Positions 32,017 through 39,060 of a stretch of DNA of 39,060 bases are shown in pieces. The position numbers were made by a program, and so were the translations under genes. This stretch comes from Candidatus Omnitrophota bacterium. GTDB taxonomy: Bacteria > Omnitrophota > Gorgyraeia > Aquiviventales > Aquiviventaceae. The stretch covers positions 1-39,060 of the forward strand of contig JAHFGT010000017.1 of the NCBI GenBank assembly GCA_023247275.1, given 5' to 3'. The notes beneath the pieces were generated by a model. That model did not search any database. It was not told where the DNA came from and saw nothing but the letters and a program-made list of their open reading frames with translations. The first letter of the stretch is position 1; the number at the start of each line of letters is the position of its first letter.

Positions 32017-33452
32017 TGGGACAGACCCGCCCGTACCTCTATTACGACGTCGTCATCTCGATCTGTTCGACCTGTTATCGACGAGTCGATGGCAAGGTGC
32101 TGTTCGAGGAGGACAACGTCTACCTGGTGAAGCGGTGTCCTGAGCATGGCGTTGAGCGGGTGCTGCTGGCCGACGACATCGACTACTATCGACGCTGCCG
32201 CGAGGTGTTCATCAAGCGGCCAGAGATGCCGATGCGGTACAACACGCCGGTCAAATGGGGCTGCCCGTACGACTGCGGGCTGTGCACCGATCATGAGCAG
32301 CATTCGTGCTTGAGCATCGTGGAGATCACCGATCATTGCAACCTCCAGTGCCCGGTGTGCTATGCCTCCAGCGGGCCAAGCCGCCCTGGATACCGCAGCC
32401 TGGCGCAGATCGAGCGCATGCTCGACGCCATCATCCGCAACGAGGGCGAAGCCGACGTGGTGCAAATTTCTGGAGGGGAGCCAACGTTGCATCCGGATTT
32501 CTTCGCGGTGCTGGACCTGGCCAAGGCCAGGCCGATCAAGCACCTGATGGTGAACACCAATGGAGTGCGGATCGCCAACGACGCAGCGTTCGCCGACCGG
32601 CTGGCGGCGTATCGCGCAGGGTTTGAGGTGTATCTGCAGTTCGACTCGCTGGAGGTGCAGCCATTGCTTGCCTTGCGCGGCGCAGACTTGCGCCAGATCA
32701 GGGCGAAGGCGTTGGAACGGCTCAACCATCTGGGGCTGTCGACCACGCTGGTGGTGACGCTGAAGAAGGGGCTGAATGACGGTGAAGTCGGTCGGATCAT
32801 CGACTATGCGCTGCAGCAGCCGTGCGTGCGCGGGATCACGTTTCAGCCGATCCAAGTCGCCGGACGGCTCGAAGGATTCAATCCGGCCACTGACCGGCTG
32901 ACGCTGACTGAGGTGCGCCGCAAGATCTTGGAGCAATCATCCGTCTTTCGTCCGGAGGATATCGTGCCGGTGCCATGCCACCCGGACAGCATCGCGATGG
33001 CGTACGCGATAAAAGTTCATGGCCAGGTCAAGCCACTCACCAGCTTGATCGATCCCCAGGTTCTGATCGACGGAGGCCGCAACACGATCGTGTTCGAGAA
33101 AGACGAGGCGGTCCGCGATAGCCTGTTCCGGCTGCTAGCGACCAACCATTCGCCACAGTCGCAGGCGGCAAGCTTGCGGGACCTGTTGTGCTGCCTGCCG
33201 CGCGCTGCGATCCCGGAGGGAATCGGCTACCAGAATCTGTTTCGGATCATCATCATGCAGTTCATCGACGCGTACTCGTTCGATGTCCGCTCGGTGAAGA
33301 AGACGTGCGTGCACATTGTGCATCCGGATGGCCGGCTGATCCCATTCGATACGTACAACCTGTTCTATCGGGATGATTTCGAGCAGACCCGCCTGGCGCC
33401 GCTGCGGCAGGCGCAGGAGGCCGCGTCACAGATGTTGACAGAGAGGAGATGA
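32016..33452 (+). CDS. Tes-like radical SAM protein (tetraether lipid synthase family)
   Basis: 478 aa. The radical SAM cluster motif is CNLQCPVC (C-x3-C-x2-C) near residue 110, followed by QISGGEPTLHPDF (SAM-binding GGE). Before it are extra Cys: ICSTCYRR near 17-20, KRCPEHG near 46, and GCPYDCGLCTDHEQHSC near 87-103. After it TFQPIQVAGR and CHPDSIAM. This arrangement is what I remember of MJ0619/Tes, which couples lipid tails by radical C-C bond formation in archaea. Length is similar. It overlaps the Lgt-like gene by 1 nt (TGATG). Bacterial members are of unknown function; lipid modification is inferred from family and operon. Confidence 0.8.
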   Translation: MGQTRPYLYYDVVISICSTCYRRVDGKVLFEEDNVYLVKRCPEHGVERVLLADDIDYYRRCREVFIKRPEMPMRYNTPVKWGCPYDCGLCTDHEQHSCLSIVEITDHCNLQCPVCYASSGPSRPGYRSLAQIERMLDAIIRNEGEADVVQISGGEPTLHPDFFAVLDLAKARPIKHLMVNTNGVRIANDAAFADRLAAYRAGFEVYLQFDSLEVQPLLALRGADLRQIRAKALERLNHLGLSTTLVVTLKKGLNDGEVGRIIDYALQQPCVRGITFQPIQVAGRLEGFNPATDRLTLTEVRRKILEQSSVFRPEDIVPVPCHPDSIAMAYAIKVHGQVKPLTSLIDPQVLIDGGRNTIVFEKDEAVRDSLFRLLATNHSPQSQAASLRDLLCCLPRAAIPEGIGYQNLFRIIIMQFIDAYSFDVRSVKKTCVHIVHPDGRLIPFDTYNLFYRDDFEQTRLAPLRQAQEAASQMLTERR

Positions 33453-33453
33453 C

Positions 33454-33738
33454 ATGGCACAGCAGCCTGGCTTTTGGCGGGACATCTGGATCGGGTTGGG
33501 AATCTCGCTGCTGATCGGAATCGGGAGTCTTGTCCTTGCCACGGTGCTCAGCTCGATTCACTGGCACGGATCGATGGGAATCTTGAGCGGGGGGGCGGCG
33601 CACATCGGACTCATCGTCTATGCGGTGGTGAAGCGACGGTATGGGTTGCTCGTGGGGTGGGCGCTGTGCCATGCCATCGGGGTGCTGCTCGTCTTCATGG
33701 TCTGCGGCGGGATAATGCTCATGAGCTCGTGGAAATGA
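33454..33738 (+). CDS. Small membrane protein closing the lipid operon
   Basis: 94 aa with three helices (IWIGLGISLLIGIGSLVLATVL, GILSGGAAHIGLIVYAVV, LVGWALCHAIGVLLVFMVCG). GAGAGGAG is immediately upstream. No family recognised. It begins 1 nt after the radical SAM stop and its own stop overlaps the next ATG. Confidence 0.7.
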   Translation: MAQQPGFWRDIWIGLGISLLIGIGSLVLATVLSSIHWHGSMGILSGGAAHIGLIVYAVVKRRYGLLVGWALCHAIGVLLVFMVCGGIMLMSSWK

Positions 33739-33857
33739 GTAGACCAGCCGAATTTATTGTCGGGGTCGCGCTGAGCGGCCTCGCGTTTCGGCTGGGCGCT
33801 CAGCTAGGCATCAACGCATTTTTATGGTCGAGGGCGCCTGGATCGCTCTGGCATTGA
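33735..33857 (+). CDS. 40-aa hydrophobic peptide, uncertain
   Basis: MSRPAEFIVGVALSGLAFRL, then GAQLGINAFLWSRAPGSLWH. Begins in an ATGA overlap with the preceding gene. One helix. The following frame (33824) carries another hydrophobic peptide, so the two may be one gene broken by a frameshift. Confidence 0.4.
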   Translation: MSRPAEFIVGVALSGLAFRLGAQLGINAFLWSRAPGSLWH

Positions 33858-33958
33858 TCCTCTCGATAGCCTGGCGGCGGCCGGGGCTGGTGTTAGGCGC
33901 AATTCTTGGAGCCGCGGTTCCGTGGCTGATGATCTGCGGCGGGTTTCGATCACGGTAA
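33824..33958 (+). CDS. 44-aa two-helix membrane peptide, uncertain
   Basis: MVEGAWIALALILSIAWRRP followed by GLVLGAILGAAVPWLMICGG and a basic end. Overlaps the previous small frame by 34 nt. Length and hydrophobicity suit a small membrane protein, but no Shine-Dalgarno is seen. Confidence 0.4.
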   Translation: MVEGAWIALALILSIAWRRPGLVLGAILGAAVPWLMICGGFRSR

Positions 33959-33967
33959 CGATGCGCG

Positions 33968-34699
33968 ATGGGCCAGCTCACCCAGACGGTGCTCACCCAT
34001 GACCGAATCAGAATCGCGTTCGATTGGTATGCCCATGCCTCGCGTACAGCGATCATCGTTTGCCCCGGATTCTTCCAAAGTAAGCAGGCCCGCAGTTTTC
34101 AGCGAATGAGCCAAGCGTTCACAGATCGGTACGATGTCGTGTGCATGGATTTCCGAGGGCACGGACGCTCCGGCGGCTGGTACACATTTTCCAGTCGGGA
34201 GTCGGCAGATCTGGAGGCGGTGCTAGAATGGATGCAGGAGCGATACACGGCCGTCGGGCTGATCGGGTTCTCCATGGCCGGCGCGATCGCGATCACCACG
34301 CTGAGCCAGCGACGATGGCCGGTGGTGCGCAGCCTGATCAGCGTCAGCGCGCCCAGCACGTTCGACCGGATCGAGTTCAAATGGTGGCACCCACAAGCCA
34401 TCTGGACCGGCTGCCAAGCGCTTGGACCTGGCACCGGTTGTCGGCCTGGGAGCCCATTTCTACCCAAGCCACGTCCGCTGGATCTGGTCGCGCAGTTACC
34501 GGTGCCAACATTGTTCGTGCACGGAACCCGAGATCCGATCGTCGGACATCAGCACAGCAAGCGGCTGTATGCCGCGGCGCGCGAGCCGAAGCGGTTGGCG
34601 ATCATCGACCGCGGCCGGCACGCCGAATTTCTGTTCCGCGATGACCCGCAACGATTCATGCAGCTGGTCAATGGCTGGTGGGATCAGACACTCCAGTGA
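33968..34699 (+). CDS. Alpha/beta hydrolase
   Basis: 243 aa. Fold signatures: IIVCPGFFQSKQ (oxyanion region, residues 29-40), MDFRGHGRSGG, nucleophile elbow LIGFSMAGAIA (G-x-S-x-x-G) near residue 98, catalytic acid in FVHGTRDPIVG near 188, and catalytic His in IDRGRHAEF near 214. No signal peptide; probably cytoplasmic. A carboxylesterase/lipase-like or thioesterase-like role is possible; its position after the lipid genes hints at acyl chemistry but it need not be in that operon (9-nt gap). Confidence 0.85.
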   Translation: MGQLTQTVLTHDRIRIAFDWYAHASRTAIIVCPGFFQSKQARSFQRMSQAFTDRYDVVCMDFRGHGRSGGWYTFSSRESADLEAVLEWMQERYTAVGLIGFSMAGAIAITTLSQRRWPVVRSLISVSAPSTFDRIEFKWWHPQAIWTGCQALGPGTGCRPGSPFLPKPRPLDLVAQLPVPTLFVHGTRDPIVGHQHSKRLYAAAREPKRLAIIDRGRHAEFLFRDDPQRFMQLVNGWWDQTLQ

Positions 34700-34709
34700 C
34701 CCGGCTTCG

Positions 34710-34738
34710 TTGACGAACCGAGGCACCTTCGTTAGAAT
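34710..34738 (+). promoter_or_regulatory. Sigma-70 promoter of the respiratory operon
   Basis: TTGACG (34710-34715), 17-bp spacer, TAGAAT (34733-34738). ATG at 34751 follows by 12 nt with no Shine-Dalgarno, so the leader may be about 6 nt. Confidence 0.75.
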
Positions 34739-34750
34739 ACCCTGATAGCC

Positions 34751-36160
34751 ATGGCTTCCGTCGTACATCGAACCACCCTCAGCATACTGGTGACGGGCGC
34801 GCTCGTTCTGATCGGGCTGGTGCCTGACAGCAGGGCGACGCCTGCTGCAAACGCCACTCACCGTCCGACACCGGATCCAGCCGCCGGCCAAGCCGCGTAT
34901 CAGCAATCCTGCGCCCGGTGCCATGGGATGCAGGGCAAAGGAGATGGCGTGGACGCGAAGCGGTTTTATCCTCGGCCCCGCGATTTTACGGTCGGCACCT
35001 ATAAATTCCGCACGACGACCAGCGGCACCCCGCCGTCCGACGACGATCTGTTCGCGACCATCACCAACGGCCTCCCGGGGACTAATATGCCGGATTGGCG
35101 CCAGCTGAGTGAAGAGACCCGGTGGCAGTTGGTGGACTACCTCAAGAGTTTCGCCCCGCAGGTGTTCCAGCAAGAATCCACCCCGGTGACGTTGCCGGTG
35201 TTTTCGTCGAACCCGAAGGCGAACACCGGCCGGGCAGCGTATGACAAGTACGGCTGCGCAGCGTGCCATGGCAAACAAGGCCGAGCCAATGGCAGGTCCT
35301 CAGCGACGCTGGTCGATGATTGGGGGATGCCGATCCGCCCGGCGAACTTGACCCAGGGATGGGCCTACCGGGGTGGCAATTCGCCCACCGCGATCGCCAC
35401 CCGGTTTCTGACCGGAATCGACGGAACCGGCATGCCCTCGTATGTCGAGTCTGGCATGACGCCGGAGGAGACCTGGCAGCTGGCCTATTATGTGGCCTCG
35501 CTGCAAGAGCCGGCACATTGGAACATGATCGTCCATGCGCATCGGATCGACGGCGAGTTGCCCACGACGGTTGATGATCCGCGCTGGCAGGCCGCAGAGC
35601 GAACCGACGTTCGGCTGCGCAATGTGGTCACTCCGGCTGGTGAATGGGCCAACCCCCCAACCGTACGGGCGGCCACCTTCCAGGTGGTCTATAATGAGGA
35701 ACAGCTCGGGTTGTTGGTCAGTTGGGACGACCCCTCAGAGAGCCGCAACGAGTCGCCGGACGCGCTGGCGGTGATTCTGGAGCCGGCAAGCGTCAAGGGC
35801 GATGTGGTGACGCTGCAAGCCTGGCCGTATGCCGGTGCACCACCGCTGGATCTCTGCTACTGGTCGGCGCCATCGTCGACGGCGTATGAGGGGATCGTGT
35901 CGAACTATGAACAGATCCAAACTCGACCACCATCGGCAGCTGAACTGCACAATGCGGCGCGGTTCGACGACGGCCGATGGCGCCTGCTCCTGCGCCGGTC
36001 TTTGACCCCGCACACGCCGCAAGGGGCTGCGGCCCTGACGGCCGACGTCTTGACCCCAATGGCGTTTGCCGTCTGGGACGGCGGCAATCACCAGGCTCTT
36101 GCGGTGTCCCCATGGGTGGATGTCGCGCTCGAACGCGCGCGACATCCAGCGCACCACTAG
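34751..36160 (+). CDS. Diheme cytochrome c with ethylbenzene-dehydrogenase-like heme domain
   Basis: 469 aa. Signal peptide (SILVTGALVLIGLVPDSRA), cytochrome c domain 1 with CARCH (near residue 55) and Met in TNMPDW, domain 2 with CAACH near 169 and GMPSYVE. The C-terminal 200 residues (VVYNEEQLGLLVSWDDPSES, DALAVILEPASVKG) resemble the heme-b-binding subunit of ethylbenzene dehydrogenase and nitrite oxidoreductase-type (NxrC-like) enzymes. It would carry electrons in the periplasm to or from the oxidase encoded downstream. The third heme is family inference; an axial Met/Lys pair was not confirmed. Confidence 0.8.
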   Translation: MASVVHRTTLSILVTGALVLIGLVPDSRATPAANATHRPTPDPAAGQAAYQQSCARCHGMQGKGDGVDAKRFYPRPRDFTVGTYKFRTTTSGTPPSDDDLFATITNGLPGTNMPDWRQLSEETRWQLVDYLKSFAPQVFQQESTPVTLPVFSSNPKANTGRAAYDKYGCAACHGKQGRANGRSSATLVDDWGMPIRPANLTQGWAYRGGNSPTAIATRFLTGIDGTGMPSYVESGMTPEETWQLAYYVASLQEPAHWNMIVHAHRIDGELPTTVDDPRWQAAERTDVRLRNVVTPAGEWANPPTVRAATFQVVYNEEQLGLLVSWDDPSESRNESPDALAVILEPASVKGDVVTLQAWPYAGAPPLDLCYWSAPSSTAYEGIVSNYEQIQTRPPSAAELHNAARFDDGRWRLLLRRSLTPHTPQGAAALTADVLTPMAFAVWDGGNHQALAVSPWVDVALERARHPAHH

Positions 36161-36183
36161 CCAATCAGAAGGAGGAACGCACC

Positions 36184-36996
36184 ATGTCAGGAGATCGATC
36201 GGCACGATATTGGTTGACCCCGTTGGGATGTGCGGTGATCATCGCGATTGGTTGCGGAGGCGGCAAGACCCAGGACGCCGCAGCCCGGCCAGACGCTCAA
36301 CCCCCCATGAGCCAGCCGGTCCAGTTGGCCGAGGCGCCTGCCGCGACGCCGACGACCGGCGGTGGCAGCGCATCGATCAAGGGGATTCTCCACTTCAGTG
36401 GCCCCGTACCGACGCCAGAACCGATCGCCATGGAGGCAGACCCGGTCTGCCAACAAAAACATCCGACACCGGTCGTATCGGATGAGGTCATGGTTCAGAA
36501 CGGCCTGTTGAAGAACGCGTTCGTGTATCTCAAGGAGGGGGTCAAAGGCCCGTTCACGCCGCCGACCACCCCAGTCGTGCTGGACCAGAACGGCTGCTGG
36601 TATACGCCGCATATTTCTGGAATTCAGGCCGGCCAGCCGCTGGAGATTACCAACAGCGATCAGACGATGCACAACATTAATGCCAAGCCAAAGGCCAATC
36701 CACCGTTTAACATCGCGCAGGCCATGCCGATGAAGACGACCAAGACCTTTAGCAAACCAGAGGTCATGGTCAGGTTTAAGTGCAATGTGCACCCGTGGAT
36801 GACCGCGTACCTGGGCGTGCTCGAACATCCGTTCTTTGCGGTCTCCGGTGATGACGGCAGTTTTACGATCGCCAACGTCCCGGCCGGCACGTACACGGTC
36901 GAAGCATGGCACGAGAAGTTCGGCACCCAGACGCAAACCGTGACGGTGGGCGAGGGCGAGGCCAAGACGGTCGAGTTCACCTTCCAGGCGCAGTGA
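36184..36996 (+). CDS. Cupredoxin-like lipoprotein of the oxidase operon
   Basis: 270 aa. Lipoprotein signal (AVIIAIGCGGGK, lipobox AIGC), a Pro/Ala-rich linker to about residue 62, then a plastocyanin-like beta-sandwich with copper ligands His in DQTMHNINA and Cys/His/Met in FKCNVHPWM, and finally a carboxypeptidase-regulatory-like region (GDDGSFTIANVPAGTYTVEA). It probably shuttles electrons or delivers copper to the oxidase. AGGAGG is just upstream. Lies between the cytochrome and coxB. Confidence 0.85.
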   Translation: MSGDRSARYWLTPLGCAVIIAIGCGGGKTQDAAARPDAQPPMSQPVQLAEAPAATPTTGGGSASIKGILHFSGPVPTPEPIAMEADPVCQQKHPTPVVSDEVMVQNGLLKNAFVYLKEGVKGPFTPPTTPVVLDQNGCWYTPHISGIQAGQPLEITNSDQTMHNINAKPKANPPFNIAQAMPMKTTKTFSKPEVMVRFKCNVHPWMTAYLGVLEHPFFAVSGDDGSFTIANVPAGTYTVEAWHEKFGTQTQTVTVGEGEAKTVEFTFQAQ

Positions 36997-37008
36997 GACC
37001 AGCGACAC

Positions 37009-37821
37009 GTGAACGCGCGTTGGACCATACGAGCGTCGGCAGCAGGATTCTGGTGCTGGTCAGCGGCCACCGCAGCCGCGGCCACCGGGCCTGGCGCTCG
37101 CGTCTGGTTGCCGGAGCCGATTACGACGACAGCGCCGCTGATCGATCAGCTGTTCACGCTGATCCTGATTATCACCGGAATCGCGTTTGTCCTGGTGGAA
37201 GGCACGCTCCTCGCGTTTCTGGTGCGGTATCGGCATCGACCGGGGCGCGCAGCGACGTACACCCATGGCAATGTGCTGGTGGAAATTGTCTGGACCGCGA
37301 TCCCGGCGCTCATCCTGGTCTGGCTGGCGATCTACAGCCAGCACATCTGGGCCAAGGTGCGTGGCGCGCCGCCCCCTGAAGATCTGCGAATCGGAATTAC
37401 CGCTGAGCAGTTCGTCTGGAACATTCGCTACCCAGGCGCTGACGGGGCGCTCAATACGGCCGACGACATCACAACGATCAACCAGCTCCATCTGCCGGTG
37501 GGAAAAACCATCCTTATTCAGCTGACATCGAAGGATGTCATCCACAGTTTCTTCGTGCCGCAGTTTCGGATGAAGCAGGACGCGGTGCCTGGGCTCACCG
37601 GGCGGGTGTGGGTGTCGGTGACCAAGCCAGGACATTACGACATCGCGTGCGCAGAGCTGTGCGGGTTAGGCCATTTTCGCATGCGCGGATTCTTGACAGC
37701 CGAAACGCCTGAGGCGTTCCAAGGGTGGCTGACCCAGAAGGCGCCGCCAGCGCCGGTCGGTGTCGCGTCGACACCGGTGACTCCCCCGGCCACACCGCCA
37801 GCGCCGGCCGCGGTTCACTAG
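37009..37821 (+). CDS. coxB: Cytochrome c oxidase subunit II
   Basis: 270 aa. Two helices (LIDQLFTLILIITGIAFVLV and VEIVWTAIPALILVWLAIYS) then the periplasmic CuA domain: His in SKDVIHSFFVPQ, and CAELCGLGHFRM (C-x-E-x-C-x3-H-x2-M, all CuA ligands present). The C-terminus is a Pro/Ala tail with no fused cytochrome c domain. Start is a GTG at 37009; a Cys near the N-terminus (FWCWSAATAAAATG) may be a lipid site but the lipobox is poor. Followed 12 nt later by coxA. Confidence 0.95.
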   Translation: MNARWTIRASAAGFWCWSAATAAAATGPGARVWLPEPITTTAPLIDQLFTLILIITGIAFVLVEGTLLAFLVRYRHRPGRAATYTHGNVLVEIVWTAIPALILVWLAIYSQHIWAKVRGAPPPEDLRIGITAEQFVWNIRYPGADGALNTADDITTINQLHLPVGKTILIQLTSKDVIHSFFVPQFRMKQDAVPGLTGRVWVSVTKPGHYDIACAELCGLGHFRMRGFLTAETPEAFQGWLTQKAPPAPVGVASTPVTPPATPPAPAAVH

Positions 37822-37833
37822 GGGTCATCGACG

Positions 37834-39060
37834 ATGGAAACATCACCCCCCCATTCCTCGACCCAGCGACTGGGGGTTGTCCGTACCTACATCTTCTCGA
37901 CGGACCACAAGACGATCGGGATTCAGTTTCTGTTCCTCAGTCTGGTCATGCTGCTGTTTGGTGGGCTGCTGGCCATGCTGATCCGCTGGCAGCTCGGCTG
38001 GCCAGGACAGCCGCTCGGGTTTATGGGAAAGATCGCACCAGAGGGGATGCCAGGCGGGGTCATGGCCCCAGAGTACTACAACATGCTGTTTACGATGCAT
38101 GGCTCGATCATGATTTTCTTCGCGATCATCCCGCTCTTGGTGGGTGTGTTCGGCAACTATCTGATCCCGCTGAAAATCGGCGCTGGCGATATGGCGTTTC
38201 CGAAGCTGAACATGATTTCGTTCTGGCTGACGCCGATCGCCGGGACCATTGTCTTATCTGGATTTTTTCTGCAAGGCGGGGCGGCGCAAGCCGGATGGAC
38301 CTCGTACGCGCCGCTGAGCACGACCTTTGGCCCGGGCCAGGTGTGCTGGATCGTCGGCCTGATCATCCTCGGATCCGGGTCCATTATGGGAGCGGTCAAC
38401 TACATCACCACGATCATCAATCTGCGCGCTCCGGGCCTGGGGTTCTTCCGATTGCCGCTGTCGATCTGGGCGCTGTTTATTACCGCGATCATCGTCGTCC
38501 TCGCCACCCCGGTCCTGGCCTCGGCGCTCATCCTCCTCTTATTGGACACAACCGCTGGCACCAGTTTCTTTCTGCCGGCCGGCTTGATCATCGACGGGGT
38601 CGCGCAGGCGCATAGCGGCGGGTATGTGCTGTTGTGGCAGCATCTGTTTTGGTTCTACTCCCATCCGGCGGTGTACATCATGATCCTGCCGGCGATGGGG
38701 ATCGCCTCCGAAATACTGCCGGTCTTCTCCCGCAAGCCGCTGTTCGGGTACCACTCGATGGTCTACGCGATCATGGGGATCGCGCTGTTGGGATTTCTTG
38801 TCTGGGCGCACCACATGTTCGCCAGCGGCATGAACCCGACGCTCGGGACGAGCTTCATGGTGTCCACGATGGTCATCGCGGTGCCGTCGGCCATCAAGAC
38901 GTTCAACTGGCTGGCGACCCTGTGGCGGGGCTCGATCCGGCTGACGACGCCGATGCTGCATGCGCTCGGGTTTGTCTCCATGTTCGTCATCGGCGGGCTC
39001 ACCGGGATTTTCGTCGCGGCAACCCCGGTCGACCTGTACCTGCACGACACCTATTTTGTC
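37834..39060 (+). CDS. coxA: Cytochrome c oxidase subunit I, A2 type (incomplete at the right edge)
   Basis: 409 codons from ATG at 37834 to the window end. Heme and copper ligands: His in LFTMHGSIM (heme a), HLFWFYSHPAVY (CuB His, cross-linked Tyr), HHMFASGM (two CuB His) and HDTYFV at the very end (heme a3). In place of the Glu of GHPEVY it has YSHPAVY, the YS motif of A2-type heme-copper oxidases. About 11 helices are visible. It reduces O2 with four electrons and pumps protons. No stop or downstream subunit III is visible. Confidence 0.95.
   Translation, partial: METSPPHSSTQRLGVVRTYIFSTDHKTIGIQFLFLSLVMLLFGGLLAMLIRWQLGWPGQPLGFMGKIAPEGMPGGVMAPEYYNMLFTMHGSIMIFFAIIPLLVGVFGNYLIPLKIGAGDMAFPKLNMISFWLTPIAGTIVLSGFFLQGGAAQAGWTSYAPLSTTFGPGQVCWIVGLIILGSGSIMGAVNYITTIINLRAPGLGFFRLPLSIWALFITAIIVVLATPVLASALILLLLDTTAGTSFFLPAGLIIDGVAQAHSGGYVLLWQHLFWFYSHPAVYIMILPAMGIASEILPVFSRKPLFGYHSMVYAIMGIALLGFLVWAHHMFASGMNPTLGTSFMVSTMVIAVPSAIKTFNWLATLWRGSIRLTTPMLHALGFVSMFVIGGLTGIFVAATPVDLYLHDTYFV

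Overview
The window reads as chromosome from a GC-rich, Gram-negative, aerobically respiring bacterium. Support for this comes from a beta-barrel porin, several lipoproteins, type IV pilus minor pseudopilins, and a cytochrome c oxidase with the A2-type 'YS' motif. The gene complement (PilX-like pilus proteins with Ca-loops, a diheme cytochrome with an ethylbenzene-dehydrogenase-like domain, GEMM riboswitches) would suit Nitrospirota or a neighbouring phylum. That placement is inference; no marker in the window settles it.

Layout. (1) 1-2548, minus strand: peptidoglycan-sugar recycling: murQ, anmK and the start of a sodium:solute symporter, punctuated by long palindromic intergenic elements. 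nagZ (6410-7405, plus) belongs to the same pathway. (2) 2675-6016, minus: a minor-pilin operon (PilV-, PilW- and PilX-like, plus a fourth protein broken by an in-frame TGA) behind a candidate cyclic-dinucleotide (GEMM) riboswitch whose 3' strand is also the 5' strand of a terminator. (3) 7484-9829, plus: a second GEMM-like RNA and terminator, then a degenerate receiver, a cupin, a TauE/SafE transporter, a membrane protein and a tiny lipoprotein. (4) 9967-10241: an odd tRNA-Phe, a MITE-like element and tRNA-Thr. (5) trx and purN, convergent with a lipoprotein gene and an FtsH-like protease gene. (6) eno-ftsB, then an initiator tRNA-fMet interrupted in its anticodon loop by a 294-nt group I intron of Azoarcus-like (IC3) type. 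(7) 16.4-19.6 kb: small accessory genes (DUF309, an HTH regulator with two operator-like repeats, a four-helix-bundle fragment, an MFS transporter) and REP-like hairpins. (8) 19.6-23.6 kb: a zinc-uptake-type locus (His/Cys-rich small protein, porin, ZnuA- and ZnuB-like, lipoprotein phosphatase), with no ATPase gene beside it. (9) 23.7-33.7 kb: MarR regulator, PlsC, DUF2339 and then a tightly overlapping lipid operon: acyl-CoA ligase, acyltransferase fused to a membrane domain, a divergent Lgt-like protein, and a radical SAM protein resembling tetraether lipid synthase (Tes). A DUF433/DUF5615 toxin-antitoxin pair sits between DUF2339 and the ligase, flanked by a 61-bp duplication of the ligase 5' end. 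(10) 34.7-39.06 kb: respiratory operon: diheme cytochrome, cupredoxin-like lipoprotein, coxB and coxA (runs off the window).

The two strongest candidates for something new are the lipid operon and the intron-bearing initiator tRNA. In the lipid operon a Tes-like radical enzyme is co-transcribed with an Lgt paralogue lacking some otherwise invariant Lgt residues. The intron carries a P8 domain built out into a four-way junction. Several genes also have a strong -10 box only 6-12 nt before an ATG with no Shine-Dalgarno, suggesting leaderless transcripts. All calls come from reading the sequence; no database or folding software was used.
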